A stretch of DNA of 64,000 nucleotides. It comes from CAYJEQ01 sp964369235. GTDB taxonomy: Bacteria > Bacillota > Clostridia > Oscillospirales > Ruminococcaceae. The notes below the pieces were generated by a model. It was not told the DNA's origin and made no database searches. It saw only the letters and a list, made by a program, of their open reading frames with translations. Location: the NCBI GenBank assembly GCA_964369235.1, contig CAYJEQ010000004.1, positions 1 to 64,000 on the forward strand. The letters are read 5' to 3'. Each line of letters opens with the position of its first letter. Position 1 is the first letter of the stretch. This document shows, in pieces, positions 25,683 to 34,708 of the stretch. A program made the translations under genes and the position numbers.

Positions 25683-27005
25683 ATGATTAAAAAAATAATA
25701 TCCCTAGCAGTAGTAGCAACCACATTATTTACCATGATGGCAACCACTGCCCTAGGACAGTATGATACTAATTTTGATATAAATGCCCAGTCGGTATTTT
25801 TAATAAACTCTGATACTGAGGAGGTAATGCTGGATATTAACTCCGATGCAAAGATTAATCCCGGTGATATGACCAAGCTAGTAACAGCCTTAGTAGCAGT
25901 GGAAAACACCACAGTACCACTAAGTGAAGCTACAGCTTCTATGAATATAACTATACAAAACTATCTATACAATATACGTTTAGAACAGGGTGCTGTAACA
26001 CTAGGAGGCTTTTGGAACGGTGAGGAAATAACCCTAGATAAGCTCTTATATGCGGTGCTACTGCCTGGGGCTAATGATGCTGCAATGATGGTGGCCCACT
26101 ATGTGGGAGATGGCTCAGAGGATTACTTTGTTTCTCTTATGAATGAGAAGGTAAAGGAAATTGGTGCTGTAAATACTAATTTTACTAATAGTCATGGTAT
26201 CAGTGGGGATAACCACTATACAACAGCCTATGACATGCACCTAATACTACAGTATGCCTTAGAAAATCCTACAATATCCTCTATACTTAAAACCACCAGT
26301 TTTGACGGTGGCCCAACTAATAAAAATGAAACACTGCTATGGCATAATGGCAATAGAACAATAGTTAGTAGCTCTGATTACTTCTATCCATATATAGGTG
26401 GTGGAGTACAGTCTAAAGGTCCAGATGGATATAGCTTTGCATCTACAGCAACAAAGGACGGTTACAGCTATACATTAGTGGTAATGGGCAGTGAAAATCC
26501 TTTAGAAGAGGTACAACCAGCATTTACTGAGGCTATAAAGATATACGACTGGGTGTTTTCAGCCTTTAAGGTAAAGACTGTAATAGAAAAAGGAGAAACT
26601 ATCTCAGAGTTACCACTAGAGCTTGCTACAGGTAGTAAGGATCATCTTAAACTTATGAGTGGCAGTATATTAACCTCACTACTACCTGAGTCCATTGATG
26701 TGTCTAGTATCACTATGGAGTTAGATTTACCAGAGGCAGTAAATGCACCTGTAGAGCGAGGTGACTTTATCGGTACAGCTAATTTTTCTCTAGCAGGGAA
26801 GTTTATTGGTTCAGTGGAGATACAATCAGCAGAGACAGTATCTGCAAGCAGCACTAAAGTGTTTATAGATGATATGCTTAAGCTAACAGAAAGTTTCTGG
26901 TTTAAATTTACTGTGGTGCTGGTAGTTTTGCTGGTAATTGCCTATATAGGACTTCTGCTGTATTTTAATAGAAGGAAACGCAGAGGTAGATTTAGAAGAA
27001 GATAA
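25683..27005 (+). CDS. D-Ala-D-Ala carboxypeptidase (DacF/PBP5) homologue with altered catalytic motifs
   Basis: A 440-aa exported protein: signal peptide (1-25), peptidase S11-like domain (~35-290), PBP5 C-terminal beta domain (~295-385) and a C-terminal membrane helix with a basic tail (~402-440). This is the DacF architecture. Yet the catalytic SxxK is DMTK (Asp62-Lys65, codon GAT), SxN is GAN (129-131) and KTG is SKG (244-246). The nucleophile Ser is missing, so it is unlikely to trim peptidoglycan and may be a scaffold or regulator. The rest of the fold (NDAAMMVAHYVGD, TNFTNSHGISGDNHYTTAYD) is well kept. Confidence 0.85.
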   Translation: MIKKIISLAVVATTLFTMMATTALGQYDTNFDINAQSVFLINSDTEEVMLDINSDAKINPGDMTKLVTALVAVENTTVPLSEATASMNITIQNYLYNIRLEQGAVTLGGFWNGEEITLDKLLYAVLLPGANDAAMMVAHYVGDGSEDYFVSLMNEKVKEIGAVNTNFTNSHGISGDNHYTTAYDMHLILQYALENPTISSILKTTSFDGGPTNKNETLLWHNGNRTIVSSSDYFYPYIGGGVQSKGPDGYSFASTATKDGYSYTLVVMGSENPLEEVQPAFTEAIKIYDWVFSAFKVKTVIEKGETISELPLELATGSKDHLKLMSGSILTSLLPESIDVSSITMELDLPEAVNAPVERGDFIGTANFSLAGKFIGSVEIQSAETVSASSTKVFIDDMLKLTESFWFKFTVVLVVLLVIAYIGLLLYFNRRKRRGRFRRR

Positions 27006-27023
27006 TTTAGAATATTTTGGAGG

Positions 27024-27090
27024 TTCAGTCTTACGAAATTTATTTTGTAAGACTGAAATTTCTGTCATAAGGGAAGGCAAGGTCATAAAT
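27024..27090 (+). promoter_or_regulatory. Hairpin in the pth leader
   Basis: An 11-bp stem TTCAGTCTTAC/GTAAGACTGAA (27024-27057), 12-base loop, no T run, then the SD stretch GGGAAGGCAAGG and the pth ATG at 27091. It could modulate read-through from the DacF-like gene or pth translation. Confidence 0.45.
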
Positions 27091-27696
27091 ATGTTAAAGA
27101 AGATATTTGCAAAAAACGATAAATCCTCTATAGATTATATAGTAGTAGGGTTAGGAAATCCAGGGGATAAATATGAGAAAACCCGTCATAACGCAGGTTT
27201 TCTAGCAATAGATGCCATAGGTAGAAAACATGGTTTTAAAACCGATAGAATTAAGTTTAAAGCACTAACTGCACAGGCAAATCTAGGGGGCAAGAAGGTT
27301 TTATTTATGAAGCCTACAACATTTATGAATTTGTCAGGACAGTCGATATTTCAGGCAATGAGCTTTTACAAAGTGCCACTGGATAAGGTAATTGTTCTTT
27401 ATGATGATATATCCCTAGAGCCAGGTAAACTTAGAATTAGAAATAAAGGTAGCCACGGTGGACACAATGGTATTAAAAGTATTATCCACACCACAGGTTA
27501 CGATGTATTCCCAAGAATTAAAATCGGCGTAGGCAGTAAACCACACCCAGATTATGATTTAGCTGACTGGGTACTAAGCAAATTTACTGATAATGATTTT
27601 AAGGCGTTGGCTACAGTTTTTGACAACTGTGATGATATTATTAAGCTAATAATGAATGACGATGGCGAGAAGGCTATGAGTAAGTATAATTCATAG
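27091..27696 (+). CDS. pth: Peptidyl-tRNA hydrolase
   Basis: Releases stalled peptidyl-tRNA by cleaving the ester bond. Motifs: IVVGLGNPGDKYEKTRHNAGF (residues ~17-37, with the catalytic His of RHNAG), KPTTFMNLSGQS and the conserved GSHGGHNGIKSI. The 201-aa length includes about 14 extra N-terminal residues (LKKIFAKNDKSSID) relative to the E. coli form. It follows the DacF-like gene by 85 bases. Confidence 0.95.
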   Translation: MLKKIFAKNDKSSIDYIVVGLGNPGDKYEKTRHNAGFLAIDAIGRKHGFKTDRIKFKALTAQANLGGKKVLFMKPTTFMNLSGQSIFQAMSFYKVPLDKVIVLYDDISLEPGKLRIRNKGSHGGHNGIKSIIHTTGYDVFPRIKIGVGSKPHPDYDLADWVLSKFTDNDFKALATVFDNCDDIIKLIMNDDGEKAMSKYNS

Positions 27697-27747
27697 GATT
27701 GTAGGTATATCTACTTTATGTATTGTGCTTTTCTAAAGGTTATTTAT

Positions 27748-27905
27748 ATTATGCCCATAGTGTGAAATAGTGAAAAATGAAAAGTTAAAGTGTCGCAAAG
27801 TAACTATTTCAAATTGAAAATCGAAGATTTTCCACCATAACTATTCACTATTCATTCTTCACTTTTCACTAATCTCCCAAAGGGAGATTATGAGCATAAT
27901 CTGTA
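27748..27905. repeat. Cluster of nested palindromes with imperfect long inverted repeat
   Basis: Arms AGTGAAAAATGAAAAGTTAA (27769-27788) and the inexact complement ending TTCACTTTTCACT (27870) face each other. Between and beside them lie GAAAATC-GAA-GATTTTC, AATCTCCC-AAA-GGGAGATT and ATTATG-AG-CATAAT. It sits between the convergent genes pth and a lipoprotein. Likely a non-coding mobile-element remnant; I cannot assign a family. Confidence 0.5.
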
Positions 27906-27927
27906 CATAGTAAAACTACCAAATAAA

Positions 27928-27959
27928 AAAATCCACACTTTTTTCATAGTGTGGATTTT
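27928..27959 (-). terminator. Intrinsic terminator
   Basis: Perfect stem AAAATCCACACT/AGTGTGGATTTT with loop TTTTTTCA, followed by T/A-rich sequence on the minus strand. It ends the lipoprotein transcript. Confidence 0.8.
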
Positions 27960-27971
27960 ATATTTACTAGA

Positions 27972-28553
27972 TTAATTATCTTCCTCTGGGATTTCCAGTG
28001 GTTCTGGTGGTACTGATAGATCAGCAGCAGCGCTTTCTAGTGCCTTTAGCATATCTGTAATATCAATGGCACAGGTAGCTGATAGCTCGGCAACATCAGG
28101 TATATTACCTGAAATTTCCCCTGATTTTGTAGGGATAGCTAGAACATCTATAACAGTTCTGCCTATTGCCCACTGCTCAAAAGCCTCTGCTTGTACATCC
28201 CATTCTAAGCCTAGTGGGGAGGACTTAGCCAAACCGTAGTCAATGCCTAGTTCCTTATTGCTTCTAGCTTCCAGTGTAGTATCGGTGGTGGATACACCAC
28301 TGCCATCTACAGTAAATCTAGAATTAGTCACATCAAAGGATATGTCCACAATAAAACCTTCTTCGTCTACCGATAGACTACAAGCAGTTACAGTGGATAG
28401 CAGTATACCGTCATTAGTTACCGCACCATCGGCTGAAACAATAGGATCAGCAGAAATTCTGCTAGTGTGCATACCAAGACCACTTTGTAGTGGGGCAGCT
28501 GAACAGCCTGTTAATATAGCTCCAATTATAAGAGGGATAAGTAGTTTTTTCAT
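27972..28553 (-). CDS. Exported lipoprotein of unknown function
   Basis: About 193 aa with signal peptide MKKLLIPLIIGAILTGC; the lipidated Cys is near residue 17. The mature part contains a segment ELGIDYGLAKSSPLGLEWDVQAEAFEQWAIG. This resembles a repeat seen in secreted clostridial proteins, sometimes beside FMN-binding domains, but no flavinylation motif is present. I place the start at 28553 behind AAGAAAGGAATAC; the reading frame extends to 28637 only through the structured leader. Function unknown. Confidence 0.7.
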   Translation of the reverse strand: MKKLLIPLIIGAILTGCSAAPLQSGLGMHTSRISADPIVSADGAVTNDGILLSTVTACSLSVDEEGFIVDISFDVTNSRFTVDGSGVSTTDTTLEARSNKELGIDYGLAKSSPLGLEWDVQAEAFEQWAIGRTVIDVLAIPTKSGEISGNIPDVAELSATCAIDITDMLKALESAAADLSVPPEPLEIPEEDN

Positions 28554-28640
28554 AATTATAAGTATTCCTTTCTTGATGTTTTGACCATGGGATAGTAGAT
28601 GGGAAAGTCTTGGTAACCCACTAATACCACAGCTCAAAAC
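28554..28640 (-). promoter_or_regulatory. Structured leader of the lipoprotein gene (GTTTTG-stem family)
   Basis: In gene sense GTTTTGA (28634-28640) pairs with TCAAAAC (28578-28584) across about 50 bases. CATCAAGAAAGGAATAC then follows, nearly the same SD block as metY. Part of the recurring leader family. Confidence 0.55.
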
Positions 28641-28824
28641 TCTAGGCTGATAGGCCTTGTAGTAACTAATAACCTATCTAAAAAAATCTATGATAAATCT
28701 AGTGTAATTTATAGATTAACAGAGTAATTATACATTATTTGTCGGTAATTAGTCAAGTGATTGTGATAATAATAGAGAAGGTTATTACACTATAGTATAC
28801 GGTAATACTCAGATAAAATTATAT
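28641..28824. other. AT-rich divergent intergenic stretch
   Basis: About 180 bases, no gene seen. It separates the lipoprotein leader from the CDF promoter at 28825. Confidence 0.5.
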
Positions 28825-28853
28825 TTGAAAAAAAATAATATTTATGTTAGAAT
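28825..28853 (+). promoter_or_regulatory. Promoter of the CDF transporter gene
   Basis: TTGAAA (28825-28830), 17-base spacer, TAGAAT (28848-28853). The leader then carries a perfect 9-bp hairpin ACTTTCTTA/TAAGAAAGT (28934-28955) before the SD. Confidence 0.6.
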
Positions 28854-28985
28854 AACTTGATAATAACATATATAAAATATAGGGTGACTAGATAGAACAA
28901 TATATTTAGTTTAGAATTGTGATTAAGGTGTAGACTTTCTTAAATATAAGAAAGTAAAAGCCTAGTGGAAGGAATGATTATATCA

Positions 28986-29879
28986 ATGTTTAAAATTTTA
29001 AAGACTAGTTTAGCTATGAAAGTTTCAGCAATAACCATTGCTGTTAACTTTCTATTATTTTTGGTAAAAATAATTGCAGGTATAGTAGGTAGGTCGGGGG
29101 CTATGATCTCCGATGCTGTTCACTCTGCTTCTGATGTGGTAAGTACCTTTGTGGTAATGGTAGGGGTGTCAATCTCGGAAAAGGGCAATGATGACAACCA
29201 CCAATATGGACATGAGAAGATGGAGTGTATAGCAGCTATCGTCCTAGCAGCACTGCTGTTTTTTACTGGAGGTGCTATTGGCCTTAGTGGGATTAACGCT
29301 ATAATTAACAAAGAATATATTGGGGTAGCAGTTCCTACCTCTATAGCTTTAGTAGCAGCGATTATCTCCATAGTGGTAAAGGAATGGATGTACCACTACA
29401 CAAAAAAAGCAGCCAAGGAGTTAAACTCAGGGGCAATGCTTGCAGATGCTTGGCACCATCGCTCTGACGCCCTGTCCTCAGTGGGCAGTTTAATAGGTAT
29501 AGGTGGGGCGATGATGGGATTTCCTATACTGGATAGCATTGCAATGATAATAATTGCAGTAATGATACTAAAAGCCTCTTATGAAATAGCGCAGGACGGT
29601 ATAGATAAGCTAGTAGATAAAGCAGTGGACGAAGAAACCATGAACTCTATGAAGGCAGTGGCAGAGGAAACACAGGGGGTAATCTGTGTGGACTTAATAC
29701 GCAGTAGACTTTTTGGGAATAAATTCTATGTGGATATTGAGATATGTTGTGACAGTGGCATAACCTTAAAAGAAGCCCACCAAATAGCAGAGAAAGTCCA
29801 CGACAAAATAGAAGAAAAATTCCCCAATGCAAAACACTGTATGGTTCATGTAAACCCAGAAGGTGCTCACAAATCATAG
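28986..29879 (+). CDS. Cation diffusion facilitator transporter
   Basis: CDF-family antiporter exporting divalent metal ions such as zinc, iron or manganese. About six membrane helices. The metal-site motifs are AMISDAVHSASDVVST (helix II) and MLADAWHHRSDALSS (helix V), with the HxxxD pairs intact. A cytoplasmic C-terminal domain ends in KHCMVHVNPEGAH. About 297 aa. The ATG at 28986 lies 13 bases after GGAAGG. It converges with and overlaps the DUF4363 gene by six bases. Substrate not determinable here. Confidence 0.9.
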   Translation: MFKILKTSLAMKVSAITIAVNFLLFLVKIIAGIVGRSGAMISDAVHSASDVVSTFVVMVGVSISEKGNDDNHQYGHEKMECIAAIVLAALLFFTGGAIGLSGINAIINKEYIGVAVPTSIALVAAIISIVVKEWMYHYTKKAAKELNSGAMLADAWHHRSDALSSVGSLIGIGGAMMGFPILDSIAMIIIAVMILKASYEIAQDGIDKLVDKAVDEETMNSMKAVAEETQGVICVDLIRSRLFGNKFYVDIEICCDSGITLKEAHQIAEKVHDKIEEKFPNAKHCMVHVNPEGAHKS

Positions 29880-30257
29880 AATATTTTGTATATAGGGAAG
29901 CTCTGAACGCCATATATGATTAAGTTTATAGGTAAGTAGCTCTACTTTACCTATTGTTTCATAGGTGCTATCTGGATCGGCAATAAGATAGGGTAATTCT
30001 ATTAAAATACTGGTTATGCTGTCCATGTCGCTATGTCGCAGATAGCTTAGCAGATGTAATTCCTCTGAAAGCCAGTAATGGGTAAGTCTATTGGATACAA
30101 GGGTGGCTTCCTTAGGCATACCTACAGAAATATAATGGGATAGAAGGGATATGTCATTTTCCATGGTGGTTTTTACAATGTAGAAATCCCTTAAAGACCA
30201 TATACCAAAACATATTAAACAGCTCATAATACCGATGGAAATTGGAAGTCGCTTCAT
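29874..30257 (-). CDS. DUF4363 family protein
   Basis: A 127-aa protein with one N-terminal membrane helix (residues ~5-23) and an extracytoplasmic helical domain. It matches DUF4363 in layout (SIGIMSCLICFGIWS, then ...MPKEATLVSNRLTHYW). In clostridia it commonly follows a DUF421/YetF gene, as here (51 bases downstream). Function unknown. Confidence 0.7.
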   Translation of the reverse strand: MKRLPISIGIMSCLICFGIWSLRDFYIVKTTMENDISLLSHYISVGMPKEATLVSNRLTHYWLSEELHLLSYLRHSDMDSITSILIELPYLIADPDSTYETIGKVELLTYKLNHIWRSELPYIQNIL

Positions 30258-30308
30258 AGGTTATCACCGACCTTTCTTTATTATCTGTGTTAAATCACTG
30301 TGAAAGCT

Positions 30309-30986
30309 CTAGAGCTTTTTTAATATAATATGATAGTCCTTTTGCTTATTACAGGTCATGAGAAAGACATCTTTAAGTTTGCAGCTATTTTTTTTAAGGG
30401 TAGCTAGTAGCCACTGTTCCTCTAAATTACAAAACTCTAAGCCCACAGTATTTACAGCCCCATCATTTATAATAACTGTAGGTGGGGAATGATGCTGGGT
30501 ATCACTGGTAATGCCAATGGCTTCATTGGTAACCTCTAGGGCAGAGAATTTCTCTAATACTGATAGTTTGCCTGTGGTTTCCACAATGGCATAGGAAACA
30601 TCTCTAATGTCAAAAACCCCCGACACTCTAAGCTGTCCCATAAGATCATCTAGGGAAAGACGGAGGTTTTTCATCTCCTGTTGGTCAATTTCGCCGTTGG
30701 CTATAATGATTTTAGGGGTGCCAGAGATAACATTTCTAAAGGAGATATGCTTTAAAGATATGGTAGAGATAAATATCTCAAAGCAAATAAGGGTAAGGAT
30801 AGGCACAACCCCTACCAGAAAAGGCAGATTGCTGTCCTCAATAGGTAGGGTGGCAATATTTGAGATAAGCATAGTAACCACAAATTCAGCTGGTTGAAGT
30901 TCTCCCAGCTGTCTTTTTCCCATAATCCTAAGACCAAAGGTTATTATGGCATAGAGGAAAACAGTTCTTATAATAATAACAAGCAT
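30309..30986 (-). CDS. DUF421 (YetF-type) membrane protein
   Basis: A 225-aa protein with three N-terminal membrane helices and a cytoplasmic domain. Family hallmarks: FGLRIMGKRQLGELQPAEFVVTML (residues ~17-40) and KIIIANGEIDQQEMKNLRLSLDDLMGQLR. Relatives include B. subtilis YetF and YdfR; the role is unclear, with suggested links to envelope or spore stress. It pairs with DUF4363 downstream in an operon-like arrangement. Confidence 0.82.
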   Translation of the reverse strand: MLVIIIRTVFLYAIITFGLRIMGKRQLGELQPAEFVVTMLISNIATLPIEDSNLPFLVGVVPILTLICFEIFISTISLKHISFRNVISGTPKIIIANGEIDQQEMKNLRLSLDDLMGQLRVSGVFDIRDVSYAIVETTGKLSVLEKFSALEVTNEAIGITSDTQHHSPPTVIINDGAVNTVGLEFCNLEEQWLLATLKKNSCKLKDVFLMTCNKQKDYHIILKKL

Positions 30987-31076
30987 AAAAATAGCTCCTT
31001 TGAGTAATTATATACATTAGTATAGACATAAAAAATTATGCTATACAAGTAAGAAGCTACACAGAAAGGGAAGTAC

Positions 31077-32885
31077 ATGACAGAATATATATATTCAATA
31101 CTAAAAAAATACTACGGCTATGACAGCTTTAAATCAGGACAGGAGCCTGTAATAAAGTCCATAGTATCTGGTAGAGATGCCTTGGCAGTAATGCCAACAG
31201 GTGCAGGTAAATCCATCTGCTATCAGGTGCCAGCACTTGCCTTTAGTGGGATAACTATAGTTATATCACCACTTATTTCACTGATGAAAGATCAGGTAAT
31301 GGCACTTAATCAGATGGGGGTAAGAGCAGCTTATCTTAATAGTACCCTTAGCTTTAAGCAGTATCTTAAAGCCATAGACAATGCCAGAAATAATATGTAT
31401 AAGATTATATATGTAGCACCAGAAAGACTTAATACCGAGGCTTTTTTAAGTTTTAGCAGTAGTGCTAATATATCCCTAATAGCAGTGGATGAAGCCCACT
31501 GTATATCCCAGTGGGGACAGGACTTTAGACCTAGTTATCTACTTATTGGGGATTATATAAAGTCCTTTACTGAGCGTCCTGTAGTAGCAGCCTTTACAGC
31601 TACAGCTACCCAAAGTGTTAAAACCGATATTAAGCACAAGCTAGGGTTAAATGATCCTTTTGAGATAACAACAAGCTTTGACCGACCTAATCTGTATTTT
31701 TCCACAGCAAAGCCCCAGTCAAAAGATCAGTATCTAATACAGCAGTTAAAAGAGTGGAAAGATGATTGTGGCATTGTATACTGTATGAGTCGAAAACTTA
31801 CCATGAAGGTAGCAGAGCTACTACAAAATCGTGGATTTAAGGCAAGCTACTACCATGCAGGTATGGACACAGAGGAGCGAAACAAGGTACAGGAGGATTT
31901 TACCTATGACAGGGTGCAGATTATTGTAGCTACAAGTGCCTTTGGAATGGGCATAGATAAATCCAATGTAAGGTATGTAATCCACTATAATATGCCAACT
32001 GATATGGAGTCCTATTATCAGGAAGCTGGACGAGCAGGGCGAGATGGAGCAGAGGGTAACTGTTTACTGCTGTATAATGGTTCTGATTACAAGCTAGGAC
32101 AGTTTATTATTGATAAGGGTATCGAGGATAATCAGGAAATCGACGAAAATCAGCGTAATTTCTTAAAGGGCAAAGCCTATGAGCGACTAAATAATATGCA
32201 GAGCTATTCCACAGGCAGTGGTTGTCTTAGAAAGAAGATACTAGGGTATTTTGGGGAGATAATGGAGAAAAACTGTGGTAGTTGTTCTGGTTGTAATGTA
32301 GTCAAAGAGGAGTTAACCCATGAAGGATTACTATTCCTTAGAGCTGTAGATGTGTTAAAAAGTAAATACGGGCTAGGAATGGTGTCGGATTTTCTAATGG
32401 GTAAGGAAAATGAGAAACTAGTATCATGGCATTGTGATAGGTCCATATATTTTGGGGCATTACAGAGCTTTGACAAAAAAGAAATATCAAATCTAGCTAG
32501 ATGGCTTGATCAGCAAGGTTATATACAGTTTGCCACAGGGCAATATCCTATAATATCCCTAACAGCACAGGGGGAGAATGAGGTGGCTAAGGCATCAGGA
32601 GAGGTCTTTGCCAGTGGTTATCGTTTTGAGAGAAATACAGCTAGTAAAAAGCCAACTATATCTGTGCTAGATCCTGTATTATTTGACAAGCTTAAAACGG
32701 TTCGTCGTCAGTTAGCAGATAAACAGAGCATACCACCTTTTGCAGTTTTCTCCGATGCAGTCCTTAGGGATATGGCTGCCACCAAGCCAAAAACCATGGA
32801 GGAGTTTCTCGCTTTAAAGGGTGTTGGTAATGTAAAAGCTGATAAATACGGAGAAATATTTATAGAAGTTGTTAATAGTTACTAA
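31077..32885 (+). CDS. recQ: ATP-dependent DNA helicase RecQ
   Basis: 3'-5' superfamily 2 helicase for recombination and fork repair. Order: Walker A VMPTGAGKSICYQVP (residues ~39-53), DEAH in AVDEAHCISQWGQDFR, helicase C domain with YYQEAGRAGRDGAEG, zinc cluster CLRKKILGYF...CGSCSGC, winged helix, and a C-terminal HRDC domain (~530-602). The 602-aa length is complete. The SD is AGAAAGGG seven bases before the ATG. It lies upstream of the Rnf region but is probably separate. Confidence 0.95.
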   Translation: MTEYIYSILKKYYGYDSFKSGQEPVIKSIVSGRDALAVMPTGAGKSICYQVPALAFSGITIVISPLISLMKDQVMALNQMGVRAAYLNSTLSFKQYLKAIDNARNNMYKIIYVAPERLNTEAFLSFSSSANISLIAVDEAHCISQWGQDFRPSYLLIGDYIKSFTERPVVAAFTATATQSVKTDIKHKLGLNDPFEITTSFDRPNLYFSTAKPQSKDQYLIQQLKEWKDDCGIVYCMSRKLTMKVAELLQNRGFKASYYHAGMDTEERNKVQEDFTYDRVQIIVATSAFGMGIDKSNVRYVIHYNMPTDMESYYQEAGRAGRDGAEGNCLLLYNGSDYKLGQFIIDKGIEDNQEIDENQRNFLKGKAYERLNNMQSYSTGSGCLRKKILGYFGEIMEKNCGSCSGCNVVKEELTHEGLLFLRAVDVLKSKYGLGMVSDFLMGKENEKLVSWHCDRSIYFGALQSFDKKEISNLARWLDQQGYIQFATGQYPIISLTAQGENEVAKASGEVFASGYRFERNTASKKPTISVLDPVLFDKLKTVRRQLADKQSIPPFAVFSDAVLRDMAATKPKTMEEFLALKGVGNVKADKYGEIFIEVVNSY

Positions 32886-33016
32886 AAAGTTACCAGTTAC
32901 AAAAGTAATAGTGTAAATAATGGGGAAACTATATAAAATCCTTTACTTTTAAAGGAAAAAGTAATAAAATATATAGTGATGTTTTGTGCATTAAAATATA
33001 CTGGAGGGTGAAAAAA

Positions 33017-34108
33017 TTGTCAAAGATAAAGATTAAATCACTTTTAATAATTACCCTACTGTCTGTTTTAATAACAGGATGTAGTCAGGGGGAAACAAGC
33101 TCGTCTACACCAGAGCCTACCCAAAGCTCTACTGAGCAAAGCGTATCTATAGAACCCTTTACAGGGGTATCCTTTGGGATGGATACATTTATTGAGCAGA
33201 AGTGGCAGGGTGTAAATGGGGAGAAAACCTATAACGAAATAATTGAGCTAATTAATACTCAGGAAGATATCCTTTCTCTATACAAAGGGGGAAGCGATAT
33301 AGCCAGCATTAATCTTAGTGCAGGGGTAGAAGCTGTAGAGATATCAAAGGATACTTATGATATGCTATATAAAGCCACCCAGCTTTCAGCAGAATATAAT
33401 GATTATTTTGATATAACTATTGCACCTGTAACCCAGCTATGGGGGATAACAGGGGATAGTCCAAAGCTTCCCAGTGATGAGGAAATTACCAATAAGCTAA
33501 CCTATGTAGGGATAGAGGGTCTAGAACTATCCCAGGAAGAGGGCATATACACAGCCTATCTTAACAGAGAGGGAATGTCCATTGACCTAGGAGGAATTGC
33601 CAAAGGTTACACAGCCCAGAAAGCAATGGAAATAGCAGTGGCAAATGGCAGTGAAGGCTATCTATCCATAGGGGGAAACCTAGGGGTAGTTGGCAAGAAG
33701 GAGGACGGCACCGAGTTTAAATTTGGTGTACGAGATCCTAATGGTAGCCAAGAAGAATATGCACTTATTATAACCCTAGATGGATATACCATGTCCACAA
33801 CAGGTGCTTATGAGAGATATTTTGAAGATGAGGGAGTTAGATACCATCATGTATTTGATCCTAATACAGGATATCCAAGTGATCTTGAGATGCAGTCGGT
33901 AACGGTGGTATCACAGGACGGGGCACTAGCAGACTGTTTATCTACAGCACTATTTGTAGCAGGTAAGGACTATGCACTATCTCAGTTAGAACGACAGGAC
34001 ATAGCACTTATAATAATTGATAATGACAATAATATATATATATCCCCATGGTATGCCCAGTATGTAACACAAAATCCTAATGTAACGGGTTATAATATAG
34101 TGACCTAA
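33017..34108 (+). CDS. apbE: FAD:protein FMN transferase (ApbE) lipoprotein
   Basis: Attaches FMN covalently to Thr or Ser of RnfG and RnfD outside the membrane. Signal peptide with lipobox LITGC (Cys near residue 22), then the ApbE fold: VSFGMDTFIEQKW, IDLGGIAKGYTAQKA, YLSIGGNLGVVG and MSTTGAYERYF. About 363 aa. I take the TTG at 33017, seven bases after GGAGGG, as start. It heads the rnf cluster, consistent with maturing the multi-domain RnfG encoded below. Confidence 0.93.
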   Translation: MSKIKIKSLLIITLLSVLITGCSQGETSSSTPEPTQSSTEQSVSIEPFTGVSFGMDTFIEQKWQGVNGEKTYNEIIELINTQEDILSLYKGGSDIASINLSAGVEAVEISKDTYDMLYKATQLSAEYNDYFDITIAPVTQLWGITGDSPKLPSDEEITNKLTYVGIEGLELSQEEGIYTAYLNREGMSIDLGGIAKGYTAQKAMEIAVANGSEGYLSIGGNLGVVGKKEDGTEFKFGVRDPNGSQEEYALIITLDGYTMSTTGAYERYFEDEGVRYHHVFDPNTGYPSDLEMQSVTVVSQDGALADCLSTALFVAGKDYALSQLERQDIALIIIDNDNNIYISPWYAQYVTQNPNVTGYNIVT

Positions 34109-34161
34109 TGTGGGTGGTTTGATTTTTTCAAATTACACTCAGGAAAGGCATGGGCATAATT

Positions 34162-34680
34162 ATGGATAATAATCACAAGAACAAAAGAATTACCACAAGA
34201 AAACTTGCCCTAATGGGGCTACTGTTTGCACTGGCAATGGTATTTAGCTTTATTGAATCACTGCTGCCACCAATGCCTGCAGGTATTAAACTTGGACTAG
34301 CTAATATAGTCACAATGTACGCTTTATTTTTTCTAGGGTATAAAGAAGGTATTACAATAGTAATACTTAAATCTCTTTTTGTATTTCTAACAAGAGGTGC
34401 AACAGCATTTATAATGAGTATTTTTGGAGGATTTGCCTCGGTACTTGTTATGATACTACTATTTTCATTTAAAAAGCTAAATCTTAGCTATTTAATAATC
34501 AGCCTAGCAGGTGGAGTATTCCACAATTTAGGACAGCTTGTAGCTGCCTACTTTATATTAAAACTGCCAGCTGTATTCTACTATCTGCCTATAATGGTTG
34601 CTTCCGGTGTTGTAATGGGTGTTGTAACAGGCATTACACTAAAGGTAGTTATGCCTTATATGAATAAACTGAAACTCTAA
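34162..34680 (+). CDS. Gx transporter family protein (heptaprenyl diphosphate synthase component I-like)
   Basis: About 172 aa with five or so membrane helices. The conserved AGIKLGLANIVTMYALF and KSLFVFLTRGATAFIMSIFGG segments mark the Gx family (Pfam HepT-like/DUF of heptaprenyl synthase component I). Members frequently sit with apbE and rnf genes and are suspected flavin, quinone-precursor or small-molecule transporters. The ATG at 34162 is 13 bases after AGGAAAGG. It lies between apbE and rnfC with short gaps, so an operon role in flavin supply is plausible but unproved. Confidence 0.8.
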   Translation: MDNNHKNKRITTRKLALMGLLFALAMVFSFIESLLPPMPAGIKLGLANIVTMYALFFLGYKEGITIVILKSLFVFLTRGATAFIMSIFGGFASVLVMILLFSFKKLNLSYLIISLAGGVFHNLGQLVAAYFILKLPAVFYYLPIMVASGVVMGVVTGITLKVVMPYMNKLKL

Positions 34681-34708
34681 AATTTAATTAGTATTGGAGG
34701 ATAAAATA

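Noticed and set aside
28554..28637. N-terminal extension of the lipoprotein gene to 28637
   Set aside because: The extra 28 codons coincide with the structured leader. The signal peptide and SD both place the start at 28553.
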